Origin: Chamaelirium japonicum
Taxonomy: Eukaryota > Streptophyta > Magnoliopsida > Liliales > Melanthiaceae
Length of the DNA stretch: 64,000 bases
Assembly: GCA_947650365.1 (NCBI GenBank)
Contig: OX393553.1
Span: 40,099,949 to 40,163,948 of the forward strand
Reading direction: 5' to 3'
Shown here: positions 60,296 through 64,000 of the stretch, one piece after another
Numbering within the stretch: position 1 is the stretch's first letter
Layout of the letters: each line of letters opens with the position of its first letter
Notes under the pieces: generated by a model
What the model was told of the DNA's origin: nothing
Database searches by the model: none
The model's input: only the letters and a program-made list of their open reading frames with translations
Translations under genes and position numbers: made by a program

Positions 60296-61700
60296 ATGGG
60301 TTCCATAGGATCCTGAAGGAGCATGGGATTATCTCCCAGTTAAATGCTCCTAGTATGAAACGTCAGAATGAAGTCTCCGAGAGAAGGAATCAGACCCTGT
60401 TTGACATGGTCTGTAGTATGATGTATATTGCCAAATGTACTACCCACCCTTTGGTGGGGTTGTACCTTAAAACAGTAGCTTATATCTGAAACTCTCTCTC
60501 ATCTAGATCAGTGCCCCAGACCTATAGAGAGCTATGGTCTAAGCGAAAGCTGACACTATAGAGTCTCGAGATATAGGGTTATCCTGCACTTGTGCAAAAG
60601 GACAAGAGGGATAAGATGAAGATGTAGTTCCAGGTATATCTGTTTGTAGGTTACCCTTAGGAGGCATAAGGTGGACTGTTTTATAATCTTGAGGTTTGAA
60701 AGGTAATCGTTTCTATGAATACCATCTACCTAGACCAGGATTATATTATAGACCATAAGTTTACCGGTAAGGTAGTTCTGGGTGAACTACTGGGTACTGG
60801 TAGAGAGTGCGCATCTGAAAACGTAGTGGGAGTAGATGATACAAGAAACTAGTATACCAGGTACTGTAGAAACGATTCACTTTGTACCACCACCACCTCG
60901 TCGTTGTGGGACCATCAGAGCTCCTGAAAGATACTATGGAGAAACTTTGATAGTTAATCCAGAGTTTCAGGAGGATGATCCCTAGAGCTACGAAGAAGTA
61001 GTGAGAGCTTCCGACAGCTCTGACTGACAAAAGACCATGGAGGCAAGCATGCATCAATGTCCCTTGGAACAGTCTTGACACTTATAGCACTATCACCCTT
61101 CAGGGTGTAGGAGGTGTATAAAAAGAGCACCCGGTTAAGACTTAAGTAGCTAGATTAGTTACCAAAGGAGAAGGGATTGACTATGTCAAAACCATCTCAC
61201 TGATAGCTATGCCTAAGTCTATAACGGATTCTCTTAATCCATCACAGCCCATTATACTTGGGAGATCTGGTTGATGGATGTCAAGACAGTTATTCCCTAA
61301 CGGGAATTTGGAAAGGACATATGGATGATGTAGCCTCAGGCTTTGTGTCAGTAGGTTAGGAAGATATGGAATGCAAGTTGCAACGGTCCATTTATGGACT
61401 GATGCAAGCATCCAGGATGGAATGTCTATTTTGATCAAGGGAATCCGCTCACACAGATTTGATCAGAATGAGGATAAACCAAGTGGGTATAAGAAAGGTG
61501 AAAAAACTACAAAGGTGTACGTAGTACTTTACGTTAACGATATCCTACTGATTGAAAATGACGTAAGAATATTGTTTACGGTAAAGGTTTGTAGTCATCA
61601 CAATTCGATGTGAAAGACCCTAGTGAGGCTAGTTATGCTCTGGGAATCAAGGTAACTCTAGATAACCAGAGCAAGATTCTCTTGCTGTCACAGGCTACGC
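60296..61700 (+). pseudogene. Copia integrase and reverse transcriptase fragments
   Basis: The integrase part reads KEHGIISQLNAPSMKRQNEV, SERRNQTLFDMVCSMM, and later ELWSKRKL, LFVGYP. The reading frame is kept for about 130 codons but has at least six stops (near 60487, 60558, 60573, 60627, 60658 and 60668). The RT part has VAMPKSI-like, FPNGNLE, SIYGL-like and VLYVNDILLIENDV blocks across frame changes. The catalytic YVDD is YVND (61530-61541), which would abolish polymerase activity even if the frames were open. Confidence 0.8.
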
Positions 61701-62352
61701 ATGAAGATAAGATTCTAGCCAGATTCGTTTTACGAGGATAGATATCTATTGCGCAGCAGGAAGATGGGTCGGTTTCAGTCGAACCCGGGTCCAGATCTTT
61801 GGACCGATGTGAAGGGTATACTCAGAAATCCTCGTTAAGTAAAGGATTGTGAGTTAGCTTGTACTTCACAGGTCCTGATATCGATTGGACACACAGGATC
61901 TAACTTTAGTGTCAGATGTGTGTTCCAGAGAATCGATTTCAGGGATTATTTTTATCTTGGGATTAGAAGCGGTAGTTGGTAGAGTGTGAAGCAAGAGTGA
62001 ATCACAGACTCTACCACAGAGGCTTAGCACATTGTTGCGTGCTAGGTAATATATCAGGTGGTAAGGCTTAGGAAGTTCTTAGAGAACTTGGGACGCGTAC
62101 CAGAAGCTCAGTTATCTGTTGTTGCAACAGAAGAGCGGTAAGCAAGGTCCAAGGAGACTAGGCACCGCCGGAGGGGAAACCCATCAAGTATAAACTCCAC
62201 TTGATCTGACAGTTATAGGAGGAAATGCAAGTAGCGGTACTGAGGTGAAATCTACAGACAATGTTGCCAATTCCTTTAGGGAATTCCTGCAAAGGCTTTT
62301 GGGCAGCATGTAGAACCTACAGAGCTCAACACCGTTATTCCTCGTTAGACCT

Positions 62353-62362
62353 AGTGGGAGAT
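62353..62362 (+). other. Polypurine tract of the copia element
   Basis: AGTGGGAGAT lies directly before the TG of the right LTR, as expected for plus-strand priming. Confidence 0.85.
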
Positions 62363-64000
62363 TGTTAGAATTGGTGAGGTCTATAGCTCGTAAAAACCTA
62401 TAGTTTAGCTATGTATGGTTGATAGTATAGGATTGCATATTGGTACGTACCTTAGTACGTGTTCTGATTACAGAACAGAGAGCCATGGCTACATGGTAAT
62501 CCTCTTGAGTGGGAGACTCAAGGGACTGGTCCCATGTAACCTAAATACGTTCGCAGCTCTGATAAGGGTTGGTCGCCCTATCAGGATAAGCTGTTGGAAT
62601 GACAGAGCGTGGGTGTCTCCACCACGGTCATTACCAGGCACAGTATCTGTGGCCGAACGGAACCAACACGGTGCACAGATCGATGAGCAGACATCGGTGC
62701 ACTAAACCGTGTTTCTGCTTAGGGTAAAACGGTCCTAAACCCTGAGGAACCATGTCTGGTGGACTAACCAGTTGTGTGGTGCTTTGGCGCACCAATGTGT
62801 GAGGATCCGGATACAGTGATCCAAAACCACGGTGTACTGGGTTACCCGGCTGGCGTTGCATCAGCGTGTCACTCCTGCAGGCTATCCACACCCCTAACGG
62901 GAGGTGCGTTCCTTGGTCTGACCTACGTCGTATTAAACCCTGGCCAGGTGGTCATCAGTTGGACTGATGACGGATCCGGTTGCTCGTCAGAGTAATCGGA
63001 GGTACGATGTATGTGGTCAACCGGGAAGGAACCGAGTCATATGAGCACTCGAGTCTGACGGTATTCTCCACTGCTCGAGTTGCATCATGGCACCAAGTGG
63101 AGGGACAACGAGTTTACCATACTAAGCGGAGAGCAGGGGTATGAGAGAGAACATAGTAAGTCCGGGGGAATTGGAGTGCAGCCTGTGTCGCACTCTGGGT
63201 GGCTACGCAGGTTAACTCGGACTCAGAGGATCGATGATACACTCGGGTAGTGTGTCGATCGAGTCTGAGTTGGAAGCCATGAACCCTGGTCCCTGAAGGT
63301 TCCACCTTATCGACATTATGTACGGTTCTTATACCATCTCCTCGAAACACAGAACGTAGTTAGAGGAAGCGAGAAGTCCAAGCATATGCTCCGTGAGTGC
63401 TTCGCACTAGTGCACGGTAGATGCGTAGCTACGTGTGTGCACTAAGGGGAAACCCTAGGTTAGTGCAGAGACGCATGTAGCAATTCCTTGCCATAAGTGG
63501 ACTTTGCCACATGGGTGCAATGCACCGGGACATATTGCGAGTTGACTAGTTGAATTCACTAGGGGCACCCTACGGGAACCTCAGAGAATAGTGAAATCAC
63601 TGGTGCACTTCACTTATGTGTGCCTTGCAAAGTCTCGTACACGAGGAACGACCAACTAGTGGCATAAGGGCGTTTTGGTCATACCATGCGCCACTATGCA
63701 CTAAGGGGGCCGGCCCAAAGTGTTGAGAGACTGGTCAAGGCCGGCCCCATTAGTTTCGGGAGGTTGTTGCCTCCGATGAAGGGGCCGGTTATGAGGCGCA
63801 GAAAACGGGCTGGTTTTGACCGTTTTCGAAAACAAGGAAAGGATAGAGATAAAGAAGAGATATATAGGGATAAGGTTTGAATCTATCATCCTTATCCATA
63901 CTGTCCTTATCCATATGAATAGGCCGGCCCTATATATGAGAAGGAGAGAGAGGGTGCACGAAATTAATAAAGCCATGCAAGCCCTAGGGCCGGCCATGGC
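62363..64000 (+). repeat. Ty1/copia 3' LTR, first 1,638 bp, cut by window edge
   Basis: Collinear with 54773-56410: 1,638 bases with 13 substitutions, all transitions, and no indels. By the length of the left LTR it should end about 692 bases beyond the window. Confidence 0.93.

Larger units (their letters stand above)
57103..62362 (+). mobile_element. Internal region of the Ty1/copia element, 5.26 kb, decayed
   Basis: Gag, integrase and reverse transcriptase fragments occur in copia order (gag at 59233, integrase at 60300, RT at 61170-61620), each with stops or frame changes. The stretch 57117-59230 should be leader plus gag start but has no frame I can follow. The region 61620-62340 keeps only short RNase H-like and end-of-pol traces. 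It cannot make a full polyprotein. Confidence 0.85.

Overview
This is nuclear DNA from a flowering plant. It holds two spliced genes with plant-type family signatures, very long AT-rich introns, and a dense load of retrotransposon and MITE remains. The first exon of the kinase gene is strongly GC-rich and the introns are large, which would suit a monocot or an early-diverging angiosperm, but the lineage cannot be fixed from this window alone.

Layout. 1-5265: fragments of Ty1/copia elements, a roughly 250-bp tandem duplication, then the leader of gene 1. 5266-20378 (+): a five-exon gene encoding a 606-residue protein that I read as a plant relative of vasculin (GPBP1). Its third intron is 13,004 bp and holds five MITE-like elements. 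20379-22078: a convergent intergenic spacer. 22079-47900 (-): an eight-exon MAP kinase kinase kinase of the MEKK1 clade (623 residues), stretched over 25.8 kb by four long introns. Those introns carry a broken gypsy element, several hAT-type MITEs, a short LTR element with intact target duplication (44216-45983), and an old LTR-like pair. 47901-50330: kinase upstream region, one MITE, an inverted-repeat element and a small duplication. 50331-54772: a non-autonomous gypsy-type element with a decayed gag-like gene and four tandem arrays. 54773-64000: a Ty1/copia element inserted into the last of those arrays; its second LTR runs off the window.

All splice junctions given for the two genes follow GT-AG and keep the reading frame. 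The two host genes are unrelated in function and converge tail to tail; nothing suggests they work together. What they share is insertion history: copies of the same 0.7-kb hAT MITE, each with an exact 8-bp target duplication, sit in an intron of each gene.

The most notable observations are: (a) a copia element whose LTRs are over 99% identical, with only transitions between them, although its internal pol is full of in-frame stops and carries a changed catalytic motif, which implies that a dead copy was mobilised in trans; (b) several MITE families that can be bounded to the base by target duplications; (c) the vasculin-like motif order in the plant protein; (d) the nested gag element whose three nonsense codons are all CAG to TAG.
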